This document shows positions 15,207 to 23,804 of a stretch of DNA of 42,745 bases, piece by piece. A model generated the notes under the pieces. The model did not search any database and was not told the DNA's origin. It worked only from the letters and a program-made list of their open reading frames with translations. This DNA comes from Chloroflexota bacterium. Lineage in GTDB: Bacteria > Chloroflexota > Anaerolineae > Anaerolineales > DRMV01. The translations under genes and the position numbers were made by a program. Where the stretch lies: the NCBI GenBank assembly GCA_011322445.1, contig DRMV01000017.1, forward strand, positions 1 through 42,745, given 5' to 3'. Position 1 is the first letter of the stretch; each line of letters begins with the position of its first letter.

Positions 15207-15506
15207 ATGGACGAAGACACCCTGAAAGCACTGTTGAAGGAAGCCGAAGCCCTGCCTGATGACGAAGCCCGCCAGCGCTGGCTGGACAGCCTGAGCGCCG
15301 AAGCGCGGGAAGCCGTCCTTGCAAACGCTCGCGCCTATGCCGAAGCCGCTTTCGAGGCGGCCGCGGAGCACCTGTGGGTGGCGCAAGAGGTTTTCGACCC
15401 CATGAGCCACGGTGAAACCCCGGCAAAACCTCTGCCCAGCCTCGACCTGCCCTCTCACCATCATCACGAAGGGGAAACCGACCCGCGCGAAGAAAACGCC
15501 GACTGA
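15207..15506 (+). CDS. Small acidic protein with a His-rich C-terminus, unknown
   Basis: A 99-residue soluble protein. Residues 1-65 are helical and rich in Ala, Glu and Leu (EAEALPDDEARQRW, AEAAFEAAAEHLWVAQEVF). The tail is Pro/Asp/Glu-rich with four adjacent histidines (LPSHHHHEGE), a likely metal-binding patch. ATG at 15207 has AAGGAG five bases away; an in-frame ATG at 15189 has no ribosome site. It follows the metal ATPase and is separated from it by a possible promoter, so a metal buffer or chaperone role is suggested by position only. I do not recognise a family. Confidence 0.7.
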   Translation: MDEDTLKALLKEAEALPDDEARQRWLDSLSAEAREAVLANARAYAEAAFEAAAEHLWVAQEVFDPMSHGETPAKPLPSLDLPSHHHHEGETDPREENAD

Positions 15507-15547
15507 TCCCCTCCCACCGTGATGAGCCGCCTCTGGCCCTACGCGCC

Positions 15548-15580
15548 GCCGCCCCCTGGAAGTGGTTTCCGGGGAGCGGC
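15548..15580. terminator. GC-rich hairpin between convergent genes
   Basis: GCCGCCCCC (15548-15556) pairs with GGGG-A-GCGGC (15571-15580) with one bulged A. There is no T-run, so termination efficiency is uncertain. Confidence 0.35.
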
Positions 15581-15604
15581 AGCCATTGGAGGGGCAGGCT
15601 TATT

Positions 15605-17974
15605 TCACGTCAGCATCTTGGTGGCTTCGGCAAGGTTGAGGCGGCCAATGCGGCGGATAGCAGGACGGGCGGCCAACAGCATGGTTATCAAAATGCCCAC
15701 AGCCGTGATGATGTAACTGTGCGGGGCAATGTAAGCCGTCATCCAAAACAGGTCGGTGCTAAAACTTTTCGCCAGTGCCACCGTGGTGTACCATCCCAGC
15801 ACCAACCCCGGCACCAACGCCAACAGCCACAACACCACGCTTTCCAACGCTATCATGCGGCCAATGCGCCCCACGGGGGTGCCGATGGCGCGCATGGTTG
15901 CCAGTTCACGCTGGCGCTCCAATACGCTGACCGTCATGGTGTTGAACAAGACGGCAAAAGCCATGCCCACTGCAAAGGCGATGATGAACCCCATGAAGAG
16001 GTAAAACAGCCCCATGAAGCCGCGCCAGTCGTTTTCCATTTTGCTCTTGATTTGCACACTGGCTGCGCCAGGCAGGTGGAAAAGCGCCTTTTTCAAAGTC
16101 AGCGCCTGGGCAGGGTCGGCGCGCACATACAGCAGGTTGAACATGGGAACTGGCGAGCCAACCCACTGGTTGGCCGTTTCCAGGCTTACAAAGACCGTGG
16201 AGCCATAAAGTTCATCGGCCAGCGCGCGCACCACCGCTTGTTTCTCGCCAAAAGGCGTCTGCACTTGCACCGTATCGCCCACCTGCACCCCCAGCGCCTG
16301 CGCCAGCGGCGGGGTGAGCAAGATGCCATCGTCGCGCAGGGCTTCCGTGGGGGTCACACCATCTTCCAGTTGCCATTGGTGCATTTGCTGGTCGGGCGGC
16401 AAGGCATACAAAAGCACATCTTTACGCTTGCCATCTGCCCGAAGCGTCACAGGCAGCATCAAGCCCGGCGTCGCCGCTTTCACACCTTGCCAGCCCTGCA
16501 CTTGCTTCAGCGTGGCCTCGGTCTGAGGACGGTCAAACACCGTCATCAAATCCCATCGCTCCACCTGCTGGAAGGTGCGGTTGAGAAGGTAGTTCATGGA
16601 ATCCAACATGCCCCAGGAAAAGAGCACCAGCACGAAAGCAAAGACGATGGAAAGGCCGGTGCTCAGGGCACGGCCGCGCGCCCGAAAGACATTCCGCAAA
16701 GGCAACCGCACGGCCAACGAGGTCGACGCGGGCAGCAGGCGTTCCAGCAGGCTGCGGCGGCCGCGGGTGAGCGCCTCGGCGGGGTCGAGCCGCATAGCCT
16801 GGGCCGGATGCATGTGGGCGCTGTGCCGCGCCGGCCCCCATGCTGCCAACGCCGCCATGATCAGGCTGATGCCCAACCCAATCACCATCAGGTCAGGGTA
16901 AACTCGCGTCTGCACCAGCGGAATGCCCAGTTCGTTGGCGTAAGCGCGGGTAATGCCACCCGCCGCGAGGGTGCCCAACCCTGCACCTGCCACAGCCCCC
17001 ACCGTGCCAACAACCAGCGCCAGGGCCACATAGTGCCCCATTATCGCCCGGTTACTATAACCCAACGCTTTCATCAAACCAATTTGAGTGCGCTGGGAAC
17101 GCACCAACCGCCCCAGCATGATGTAAAGCGAAAGCGCTGCTACCAGCAAAATTAGCGCAGGGATCGCCTCGCCCATTTCCCGGTAGCCTTCCAGGTCCAT
17201 GTGCAGCGCGGCGTTGGAAGGCTGGTCAGCCTGCCAGGTTGCAGAATCCACATGGTAAGGTTTCAACACGGCTTCCACATCGCGCAGCACGGCCTGGCGG
17301 TCGGCGTCGGGGGTGAGCAACAGGCAAAATTCGTTGACCTCGTCGGGGGTGTTCATCAACCGCTGGAGGGTTGACAACGGCATGAAGAAAACCCCAAACG
17401 TCCGCGCCGAGGGGAGCAGTTCCTGACGGCTTGGGCTCACAATGAGGTATTCCGGGCTGGCAGCAATGCCTCGCACGGTGAAGGTTTGTTTGCGCCCCAG
17501 CACCAGCGGGGTGACCGTGTCGCCGGGGTGCAAGTCATACACCTCGGCAAAATGCGATTCCACCAACACGCCATTGGGGTCGTCGGGGCTCAGCCCGCTG
17601 CCTTCCAGCACCTGCACTCGATTGACCGCTGGTTGCCCTTCTGCAGGAATGCCAATGAGGCGGGCGCGAATGGGCTCGCCATCGGGAAGCAGGTAGCCGG
17701 TATCGGTGACCAAACGGGCTGTGACGGCACGCACACCGGCGACGCGTGCGACCTGTGCGGCGGCTTCCTCTGGGGCCGATTGCACCCGCACCGTCAGGTC
17801 GGCAAAATGCAGGGTTTCGTAAGTATGATGATATGACGTGCCCAGGTCGCGATAAGCGCCTGTCAGCGCGACCAGGCTGATTACACCCAACGCGACAATG
17901 ACAACCAGCGCGAGGTTCTGTGCCCAGGCAGCCCGGAGATCACGCCAGGTTTTCTTCCACAAAGTCGGCGTCAT
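15605..17974 (-). CDS. ABC transporter permease with two FtsX domains
   Basis: A 789-residue membrane protein of the MacB/LolC-E superfamily. An N-terminal helix ([21 protein letters not shown], ~17-38) is followed by a large extracytoplasmic domain (~40-255). An FtsX core follows ([33 protein letters not shown], then three further helices). A second transmembrane start at ~415, another outer domain, and a second FtsX core at the C-terminus ([16 protein letters not shown]-like loop) complete it. Such duplicated permeases act without a partner permease. ATG at 17974 has GGAGGAG upstream. It lies 93 bases after its ATPase gene. Likely an exporter of lipids, peptides or drugs; substrate unknown. 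Confidence 0.9.
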   Translation of the reverse strand: MTPTLWKKTWRDLRAAWAQNLALVVIVALGVISLVALTGAYRDLGTSYHHTYETLHFADLTVRVQSAPEEAAAQVARVAGVRAVTARLVTDTGYLLPDGEPIRARLIGIPAEGQPAVNRVQVLEGSGLSPDDPNGVLVESHFAEVYDLHPGDTVTPLVLGRKQTFTVRGIAASPEYLIVSPSRQELLPSARTFGVFFMPLSTLQRLMNTPDEVNEFCLLLTPDADRQAVLRDVEAVLKPYHVDSATWQADQPSNAALHMDLEGYREMGEAIPALILLVAALSLYIMLGRLVRSQRTQIGLMKALGYSNRAIMGHYVALALVVGTVGAVAGAGLGTLAAGGITRAYANELGIPLVQTRVYPDLMVIGLGISLIMAALAAWGPARHSAHMHPAQAMRLDPAEALTRGRRSLLERLLPASTSLAVRLPLRNVFRARGRALSTGLSIVFAFVLVLFSWGMLDSMNYLLNRTFQQVERWDLMTVFDRPQTEATLKQVQGWQGVKAATPGLMLPVTLRADGKRKDVLLYALPPDQQMHQWQLEDGVTPTEALRDDGILLTPPLAQALGVQVGDTVQVQTPFGEKQAVVRALADELYGSTVFVSLETANQWVGSPVPMFNLLYVRADPAQALTLKKALFHLPGAASVQIKSKMENDWRGFMGLFYLFMGFIIAFAVGMAFAVLFNTMTVSVLERQRELATMRAIGTPVGRIGRMIALESVVLWLLALVPGLVLGWYTTVALAKSFSTDLFWMTAYIAPHSYIITAVGILITMLLAARPAIRRIGRLNLAEATKMLT

Positions 17975-18067
17975 CACAACGCTCCTCCCAAGAAAAGGGC
18001 TCCTTGCCCGCTGGGGCAAAGGTGAGGTTTCGACGTTTCCGAAATGGCGTATCAGCCCGCCGGGGGA

Positions 18068-18787
18068 TTACCAGTTCAGGCTCTCTGGCGCCTGCGGGGT
18101 AGAGACGAGTTCATCAGCAGCCACCGTGCCGCTGTGCAGCCGCACAATCCGGTCGGCCATCGGGGCAATGGCGGTGTTGTGCGTCACCAGCACCACTGTC
18201 ACCCCGGCTTCTCGGTTGAGATCACGCAGCGCCCGCAACACCTGCCGGCCTGTTTCCACATCCAGATTGCCGGTCGGCTCATCGGCCAGCAAAATCGAAG
18301 GGCGACCAGCCAGGGCACGCGCAATCGCAACCCGCTGCTGCTCACCACCGGAGAGCTGGCTGGGGAAATGGTTGCCGCGGTCCTCCAACCCCACCAGGGC
18401 TAGCAATTCTGCCGTGCGGCGTCGGATGACGGCGCGGTCGCGGGTGGTCAATTCCAGTGCAAAAGCGATGTTTTCCGCCGCAGTGAGGGTGGGAATCAGG
18501 TTGAAGAACTGGAAGACAAAGCCCACTTTCTGGGCGCGATAAGCCGTCAGGCGACGGTCGTCATATTGCGTAATGTCTTCTCCTTCGACCAACACCTGTC
18601 CCGAAGTCGGGCGGTCGAGGCCGCCGAGCAAGTTCAGGGTCGTGGTTTTGCCAGAGCCCGAAGGGCCCAGCAACACCACGAACTGGCCGCGCGGGATTTC
18701 CAAATGAAGGCCTCGCAGGGCGTGGACTTCCACTTCGCCCATGCGGTAAGTTTTACTCACATCCCGAAGGGCAATCAGAGAGGACAT
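18068..18787 (-). CDS. MacB-like ABC transporter ATP-binding protein
   Basis: A 239-residue ABC ATPase of the LolD/MacB type. Walker A is GPSGSGKTT, the Q-loop in [17 protein letters not shown] is the hallmark of the group, signature [15 protein letters not shown], Walker [12 protein letters not shown] and the H-loop VTHN are all intact. ATG at 18787 follows AAGGAG. It pairs with the double-FtsX permease and lies downstream of a TetR gene, from which it is separated by a terminator-like hairpin, so expression may be partly independent or attenuated. Confidence 0.94.
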   Translation of the reverse strand: MSSLIALRDVSKTYRMGEVEVHALRGLHLEIPRGQFVVLLGPSGSGKTTTLNLLGGLDRPTSGQVLVEGEDITQYDDRRLTAYRAQKVGFVFQFFNLIPTLTAAENIAFALELTTRDRAVIRRRTAELLALVGLEDRGNHFPSQLSGGEQQRVAIARALAGRPSILLADEPTGNLDVETGRQVLRALRDLNREAGVTVVLVTHNTAIAPMADRIVRLHSGTVAADELVSTPQAPESLNW

Positions 18788-18840
18788 GGTACGCTCCTTA
18801 TGGATGGGTTGAGTTGCGAGAGGCCACCGGGCCAATTTCA

Positions 18841-18872
18841 AAAAAGCCGATAAAAATCGGCATTATTTTGTA
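18841..18872 (-). terminator. Intrinsic terminator after the TetR gene
   Basis: On the minus strand GCCGAT pairs with ATCGGC (18862-18857 with 18852-18847) across a TTTT loop and is followed by TTTTTT. It sits between the regulator gene and the ABC genes and could reduce read-through. Confidence 0.65.
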
Positions 18873-18874
18873 GA

Positions 18875-19483
18875 TTATGGCATCTCTGGCAGCAGGCTTT
18901 GGATAAAAAACTCAGCCATCGGCTGCCAGTGCGCATGCAGGTCAAAATCTTCAGGGGAAACCACCCACAACAACAGCAAGCCCTCGAACTGGACGATGAA
19001 AGCCACAGCCATCATGGCCGGATCGTGGGAACGCAACTCGCCTCGTGCCATGCCTTCGGCGAGCAAGTCGGCAAGCACCGCCTTGTAGCGACGGTAATAC
19101 CCCTGCATGGTCGTGCGCACCGGGCCGGGGCGGGTGGCAAGGGCATAGATTTCGTGCATGAACGGCATCGCGGCCTCAAAAAAGCCCACACTTTCTTCCG
19201 CACTGCGGGCAACCTGGCGCAGGCGCTCGGGCACAGGGCGGTCGTGGTCGGCTGCCGTGTGCAACATGTCGCGCATCATCAGCGTGAACATCTTGTCCAC
19301 CAGCGCCTGCAAAATGGCGTCTTTGCCGCGGAAATACCAGTAAAGCGCACCTTTGCTGAGATGGGCTTCTTCCGCGATATCGTCCATGCGGGCTTTGTAG
19401 AAGCCCCGGCGGGCAAAGACCCGCAGGGCAGCCTCAAGGATCTGGTTCTTGCGCTCTGCGCTCACGTCAGGGCGAGGGGGCAT
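18875..19483 (-). CDS. TetR-family transcriptional repressor
   Basis: A 202-residue TetR/AcrR regulator. The N-terminal helix-turn-helix (residues ~14-60) reads ILEAALRVFARRGFYKARMDD, then IAEEAHLSKGALYWYF, the standard recognition helix. The C-terminal ligand domain is of the usual size with no predictable ligand; GLLLLWVVSPEDFDLHAHW near the end resembles the AcrR/QacR-like groups that sense hydrophobic compounds. The ATG at 19483 has GGAGAGG upstream. A perfect palindrome lies at its promoter, so it should repress itself and probably the adjacent ABC exporter. Confidence 0.92.
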   Translation of the reverse strand: MPPRPDVSAERKNQILEAALRVFARRGFYKARMDDIAEEAHLSKGALYWYFRGKDAILQALVDKMFTLMMRDMLHTAADHDRPVPERLRQVARSAEESVGFFEAAMPFMHEIYALATRPGPVRTTMQGYYRRYKAVLADLLAEGMARGELRSHDPAMMAVAFIVQFEGLLLLWVVSPEDFDLHAHWQPMAEFFIQSLLPEMP

Positions 19484-19504
19484 GGCGACCTCTCCAAATA
19501 ATTG

Positions 19505-19518
19505 ACTGACCGGTCAGT
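19505..19518 (-). promoter_or_regulatory. TetR operator
   Basis: ACTGACCGGTCAGT is a perfect 14-base palindrome of the TGACCGGTCA type common for TetR repressors. It lies just downstream of the predicted start site of the TetR gene. Confidence 0.8.
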
Positions 19519-19522
19519 ATAG

Positions 19523-19551
19523 AGTGTAAACCCAAAGCCGCCGGCTGTCAA
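19523..19551 (-). promoter_or_regulatory. Promoter of the TetR gene
   Basis: On the minus strand TTGACA (19551-19546) and TACACT (19528-19523) are separated by 17 bases. The operator follows at the start site. Confidence 0.75.
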
Positions 19552-19821
19552 GCACGGAGGCGCCTGGAGACAGGGGAAACCCAACAAAGCCGTGCCGCTC
19601 GCGGAATCTTACTTTCGAAGCCTCGGTCTCGGAAAATATTCCTTATATTCCTTGCCGCGTTTCGCGCTGAGCAACGCCGAAGCACCCGCACCTGTGCCGA
19701 CCAGCAGCCCCCATGCATGGGCTCCCATCGGCACGTTCTGCATTCCCGGCCCTCTTGGGCATACCCCCCAACCACCCCCCAAAGATTTACAAAATGCGCC
19801 CCAAAACGCCACGGAATAAGA
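19552..19821. other. Intergenic region, no gene seen
   Basis: About 270 bases between the TetR promoter and a terminator. It contains TTTCGCGCTGAGCAACGCC (19660-19678), which resembles 36782-36800, and AT-richer patches. Frames here have no ribosome site or family features. Confidence 0.5.
19660..19678. repeat. Dispersed intergenic repeat, partial copy C
   Basis: TTTCGCGCTGAGCAACGCC matches TTTCGTGCTGAGCAAAGCG at 36782-36800 with three differences. It is too short alone to prove common origin. Confidence 0.35.
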
Positions 19822-19848
19822 AAAGCGAGCCAAAAAACGGCCCGCTTT
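19822..19848 (-). terminator. Intrinsic terminator of the cyclase/ino1 run
   Basis: On the minus strand AAAGCGGGCC pairs with GGCTCGCTTT (one G-T pair) around a GTTTTTT loop and continues TTTTCTTATT. It lies 34 bases past the stop of the cyclase-family gene. Confidence 0.7.
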
Positions 19849-19881
19849 CTCGATTGTTACCTTTTGTTCAGGGCGTTGCGC

Positions 19882-20646
19882 TCAATCTTCCAAAATTGCC
19901 ACCACGCGCGCGGGCCCGGCACTGCCGCGTTGAATTTTCAGAGGGAAGCAGGCCACTTTGAACCCAAAGGGCGGCAATTGATCTAAATTGACCAGCCGCT
20001 CGATCTGGGCATAGGGCAAATCCACCTGATGGGCCGCCCAGAAAATCCCCGGTTTACCTTCCGCCAACGCCTTCTGCGCCTGGAGATCCAGCGGCTCGTC
20101 CCAGCCCCACGCATCAATGCCCATCACGCGCACGCCCTGCTCATACAGCCACACGGTGGCTTCGGCCGTGACGCCCGGGCCACGGAACAGGTAATCGGGC
20201 GCGTTATAAAACGCATCCTGCCCGGTGCGCACCAGCACAATATCCAGAGGCTTCAGGGTGTAGCCGATACGGTCAAGTTCTTTTTGAATGTCCGCCACCG
20301 CGACCGGATTGCCTTTAGCCTTATGGGTCATATCCAGCACCACGCCATCGCTGAAGAACCATTCCAGCGGCAACTGGTCAATGGTTTGGGCGGGCTTTCC
20401 CTGAATGGTACTGTTGTAGTGATAAGGCGCGTCGACGTGGGTGCTGTCGTGCGTGCCGAGGCGGGTGATGGTTTCCGTTGCCCACCCCTCGCCGTGGCGA
20501 AAAAGCGTCGGAGGCACTTTCAACAGCGCCTGGGCCTGAGCCGCGCCGGCTTTGTGGTCGTGATATTCGATTTCCACCTTCAAAAAAGGCGGAGTGCCCT
20601 CGGGACTGGGGGCAATAGGCGCAGAAAGATCAACAAAACGGGGCAT
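19882..20646 (-). CDS. Cyclase-family hydrolase (kynurenine formamidase-like)
   Basis: A 254-residue metal-dependent hydrolase of the cyclase/KynB-like family. The metal motif is GTHDSTHVDAPYHY (64-77), a version of the family HGTHxDxPxH pattern. Supporting segments are DIVLVRTG, GPGVTAEATVWLYEQGVRVMGIDAWGWDEP and HQVDLPY near the metal. Known members hydrolyse N-formylkynurenine, cyclic amides or polyketide intermediates; the substrate here is unknown. ATG at 20646 has AAGGAGG upstream. It lies 45 bases after the gene for a two-TM protein and is the last gene before a terminator. Confidence 0.88.
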   Translation of the reverse strand: MPRFVDLSAPIAPSPEGTPPFLKVEIEYHDHKAGAAQAQALLKVPPTLFRHGEGWATETITRLGTHDSTHVDAPYHYNSTIQGKPAQTIDQLPLEWFFSDGVVLDMTHKAKGNPVAVADIQKELDRIGYTLKPLDIVLVRTGQDAFYNAPDYLFRGPGVTAEATVWLYEQGVRVMGIDAWGWDEPLDLQAQKALAEGKPGIFWAAHQVDLPYAQIERLVNLDQLPPFGFKVACFPLKIQRGSAGPARVVAILED

Positions 20647-20691
20647 CGTATTCCTCCTTTCCGAGCAGGGGACTTTCCGAAAGGCAAGGGG

Positions 20692-21231
20692 CTACAAAAC
20701 CAGCACCAGCAAGCCGCCCATCAAAAGGGCAAACAGGCCCAACAGTCGGGCCTGAGGCGCGCTCAGCCCCAGGAAGGCACCCACACGCAGGTGCAGCGGA
20801 TACGTGAGGCGCGCCATCCGGCTGCCGTCGGGGAAGACCTGGTACACCCACAGGCTCCCCAGGTAAGAGCCCGCCGCCAGTGCATGGAGCCGCCAGGTGA
20901 AACGCGCCGGGGCAGATCGTCTCACCGTCAGGCTGACTTCGCCAGCAGGCGTGACGTTAACGCCGTTGAAAGTAAGACGGGCAACGAGTTGTTGCAAGTG
21001 TTGTGCAGAGCCAGAAGCGCGACCGGCAGCCGGTGTGGCAAGGGGCAAGATACTCAGTTGCGCGCGAGGGGCACCCCCGACATGCACAACGGTAGGCACC
21101 GAGAAAGCCAACCGCATCTCTCCCACATCGGCCGTGTAGGTGCGCCGGGGAGAAGGCCACAGCCCCCACCCCAGCAACACCACGCCTGCAGCCACCACCG
21201 CCCACCGCACCGCTTTGCTCAAAGCAGTCAT
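20692..21231 (-). CDS. Two-TM protein with an outer domain, unknown
   Basis: A 179-residue protein with a hydrophobic helix at each end (~9-24 and ~160-179) and a middle of about 130 residues rich in beta-strand pattern (LTFNGVNVTPAGEVSLTV, RFTWRLHALAAGSYLGSLWVY), likely outside the cell. I recognise no family. ATG at 21231 has only a distant GGAGGG. It lies 33 bases after the inositol-phosphate synthase gene and 45 bases before the cyclase-family gene, so it is probably co-transcribed with both. Confidence 0.7.
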   Translation of the reverse strand: MTALSKAVRWAVVAAGVVLLGWGLWPSPRRTYTADVGEMRLAFSVPTVVHVGGAPRAQLSILPLATPAAGRASGSAQHLQQLVARLTFNGVNVTPAGEVSLTVRRSAPARFTWRLHALAAGSYLGSLWVYQVFPDGSRMARLTYPLHLRVGAFLGLSAPQARLLGLFALLMGGLLVLVL

Positions 21232-21264
21232 GCTGTCACTCTGCCGACCCTCCGGCTGGCCGGC

Positions 21265-22353
21265 TTACGCTTCCTCTTTCTCGCCGCGGATGAACGCCTC
21301 AGTCATCTCGCGAGCGACGTCATCGCGGAACTGTTTGGGGGGCGTCTTCATGAAATAAGCCGCCGGGCCGATGAGCGGCCCCGCCAGCCCCCGGTCCAGC
21401 CCCAGTTTGGCACAGCGGATGGCGTCAATCATCACACCGGCCGAGTTGGGGGAATCCCACACTTCCATCTTGACTTCCACATTGAGGGGTACCTCGCCAA
21501 AGGTGGTGCCTTCCATGCGGATGTAAGCCCATTTGCGGTCGGTCAGCCAGGGCACGTAGTCGCTGGGGCCAACGTGGATGTTTTCAGGGGGCAACTGGTA
21601 CGGCAACGTGCTGGTCACCGCGCCGGTTTTGGAAATCTTCTTGGATTCCAGCCGCTCGCGTTCCAGCATGTTGAGGAAATCGGTGTTCCCGCCAAAATTC
21701 AACTGGTAGGTACGATCGACACGCACGCCGCGGTCCACGAAGAGCGTGGTCAGCGTGCGGTGCAAAATGGTGGCGCCCACCTGCGATTTGATATCGTCGC
21801 CAATGATGGGCAGCCCGCGATCGCGGAAGCGTTTCGCCCAATATTCCGAACTGGCAATGAACACCGGAATGCCGTTCACGAAGGCCGTCCCGGCTTCCAG
21901 CACCTGCTCCACATACCACTTGGTCGCCATTTCCGACCCCACGGGCAGGAAGTTGATGACCACGTCGGTACCGGTATCCTTGAGAATTTTGACGATGCCG
22001 GCCGTGGGGCCAGGGGCCTTCTTGAGCACCTGGGAGAGATATTTGCCCAGGCCGTCGTGGGTCATACCGCGATAGACCGGTACGCCCAGGTGGGGCACAT
22101 CGGCAAACTTATAGGTGTTGTTGGGGTAAGCAAAAATGGCCTCGGAAAGGTCTTTGCCCACCTTGGTATCCACCACGTCAAAGGCGGCAGTAAACTCAAT
22201 GTCGCTGATGTGATAGCCCCCCAGGTTGACATGCATCAGGCCGGGCACGATGTCGTCGTCTTTGGCGTTGCGATAGAAATGCACCCCCTGAACGAGGGCC
22301 GAGGCGCAGTTGCCCACGCCGATGATGGCTACACGGACTTTCTTATCTCCCAT
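21265..22353 (-). CDS. ino1: Inositol-3-phosphate synthase
   Basis: Converts glucose-6-phosphate to 1L-myo-inositol-1-phosphate with NAD, the first step to inositol lipids or inositol-based solutes. It is 362 residues, the length of actinobacterial and archaeal enzymes and shorter than eukaryotic ones. The Rossmann motif is [15 protein letters not shown] (~10-24), and family segments include [45 protein letters not shown] and [20 protein letters not shown] at 22353 follows AGGAGG eight bases upstream. It heads a minus-strand run with the two-TM protein and cyclase-family genes and is divergent from the kinase. Confidence 0.94.
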   Translation of the reverse strand: MGDKKVRVAIIGVGNCASALVQGVHFYRNAKDDDIVPGLMHVNLGGYHISDIEFTAAFDVVDTKVGKDLSEAIFAYPNNTYKFADVPHLGVPVYRGMTHDGLGKYLSQVLKKAPGPTAGIVKILKDTGTDVVINFLPVGSEMATKWYVEQVLEAGTAFVNGIPVFIASSEYWAKRFRDRGLPIIGDDIKSQVGATILHRTLTTLFVDRGVRVDRTYQLNFGGNTDFLNMLERERLESKKISKTGAVTSTLPYQLPPENIHVGPSDYVPWLTDRKWAYIRMEGTTFGEVPLNVEVKMEVWDSPNSAGVMIDAIRCAKLGLDRGLAGPLIGPAAYFMKTPPKQFRDDVAREMTEAFIRGEKEEA

Positions 22354-22440
22354 GATGTGCTGCCTCCTGAAAAAATGGGGTAAAGTCGGCGTCGGTGGGC
22401 CGGGCACCCATCCCACCGAACGCTGTAAAGGCTCCTGCTA

Positions 22441-22449
22441 TGCTATAAT
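22441..22449 (+). promoter_or_regulatory. Extended -10 promoter of the histidine kinase gene
   Basis: TGCTATAAT fits TGnTATAAT. The start site would be near 22456, about 15 bases before the ATG at 22471, leaving a short leader with GGAGG. Confidence 0.6.
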
Positions 22450-22470
22450 CTCGCTGTGGAGGATTTTCCC

Positions 22471-23727
22471 ATGCGCACCCACGACCGCGTCCATCGCCTG
22501 GAACGGCTGCTGGAAGTCAGCCGTACCCTCAGTACCACCCTGGAACCCCAGGCTGTGCTGGAAGCGGTCATTCAGGCGGCAATGGAACTCACCGAAAGCG
22601 AAGCCGCCTCTATTTTACTCTACGATGAGGAAAGCAACCAACTCCATTTTGCCGCCGCGACGCCGGGGCATTGGGAAATTCTCAAAGATCAAGTCGTCCC
22701 GCTGCAAGGGAGCATTGCGGGGAAAGCCTTAGCCCAACGCAAGCCAATCATCGAAACCAACGTGGCACGCTCGCCCCAGCACTTTCGGCAAGTGGACGAC
22801 TCTTTGCGCTTCACCACCCGCAATCTCATTGCCGTGCCCCTGTTGCTGGAAAAACGCCCTCTTGGCGTGCTGGAAGCCCTCAACAAACCTGACGGCTTTA
22901 CCGCTGAAGACGCCGACACCTTGCAAACGCTGGCCGCCCATGCGGCCATTGCCCTCCACAATGCGCGCCTGATGAAAGAGGCCCGCCAGGCTTACGAAGC
23001 CCTGCAAAGAATCGACCAGATGAAGTCCGATTTCATTGCCATTGCCTCCCACGAACTGCGCACCCCTTTGGGCATCATCCTGGGCTACGCCACCCATCTG
23101 CAGGAAGTGCTCGATGAGCCCTACAAAGGGCCAATGCAAACCCTCACACGGGCAGCCCTCCGCCTGAAAGACATCGTTGAAGAACTCAGCCAGATTGAAA
23201 ACTACCAACAGGGGCGCACGGTCCTCCTCCTGCAGCATATTGACTTGAACAGGCTGTTGAAGGAGGCAGTAGAGGCCTTCCGGCCTCAGGCTACTGAGCG
23301 ACGCATTCAACTGGAACTCCACCTTCCGGAAGCCCCCACCCCCGCTGAAGTAGAGCCCGAAAAAATTCAGGTGTTGTTGCGCCACCTGCTGCAAAACGCC
23401 ATCACCTTCACCGACCCCGGCGGGCACGTCGATGTAACCTTGCAACCTCTGGAAGACTACCTCCAAATTCTGGTCACCGACACGGGCATTGGCATTCCGG
23501 CGCAAGACCTGCGCCGCATTTTCGAGCGTTTTTATCAGGTCGAAAAGCACCTCACCCGCCGCCACGGCGGGCTTGGGCTGGGGCTTGCCATTGCCAAAGC
23601 CATGGCCGAGGCCCACGGCGGCACCATCTGGGCCGAGAGCGAAGAAGGCAAAGGCACTACGATGGTGGTCGTGCTTCCTCGCAACCCCTCACAAGCCTCG
23701 CCCATGCAACACATCCTCCAGGTGTAA
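22471..23727 (+). CDS. Soluble GAF-domain sensor histidine kinase (orphan)
   Basis: A 418-residue cytosolic kinase with no membrane helix. An N-terminal GAF domain (~18-170) has TESEAASILLYDEE and VVPLQGSIAGKALAQRKPI. The dimerisation/phosphoacceptor helix carries the H-box IASHELRTPLG (H at ~193). The ATPase part has the N-box (NAITFTDPGG, ~308), the G1 box DTGIGIP (~336), an F-box FERFYQVEK and the G2 box GGLGLGLAIAK. All kinase boxes are intact. ATG at 22471 has a GGAGG site, which rules out the in-frame GTG at 22456. No response regulator is adjacent, so its partner is elsewhere. Ligand unknown. Confidence 0.93.
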   Translation: MRTHDRVHRLERLLEVSRTLSTTLEPQAVLEAVIQAAMELTESEAASILLYDEESNQLHFAAATPGHWEILKDQVVPLQGSIAGKALAQRKPIIETNVARSPQHFRQVDDSLRFTTRNLIAVPLLLEKRPLGVLEALNKPDGFTAEDADTLQTLAAHAAIALHNARLMKEARQAYEALQRIDQMKSDFIAIASHELRTPLGIILGYATHLQEVLDEPYKGPMQTLTRAALRLKDIVEELSQIENYQQGRTVLLLQHIDLNRLLKEAVEAFRPQATERRIQLELHLPEAPTPAEVEPEKIQVLLRHLLQNAITFTDPGGHVDVTLQPLEDYLQILVTDTGIGIPAQDLRRIFERFYQVEKHLTRRHGGLGLGLAIAKAMAEAHGGTIWAESEEGKGTTMVVVLPRNPSQASPMQHILQV

Positions 23728-23804
23728 ACCGCGGGTCCCCCGCGAAGCCGCCAACCGCGCGGCGCAAAACCACTCTAATCCTCGAATACGCAAGGAGCCA
23801 AAAG

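Noticed and set aside
13550-15220. Minus-strand frame of 556 codons opposite the metal ATPase
   Set aside because: It is His/Gln/Gly-rich with no family features and lies across a gene with complete P-type ATPase motifs.
20029-22383. Plus-strand frame of 784 codons
   Set aside because: It spans three minus-strand genes with recognised families or good starts and is rich in His, Arg and Gln typical of antisense frames.
23730-23744. CGCGGG/CCCGCG hairpin after the kinase gene as a terminator
   Set aside because: It has a short stem and no T-run on the plus strand.
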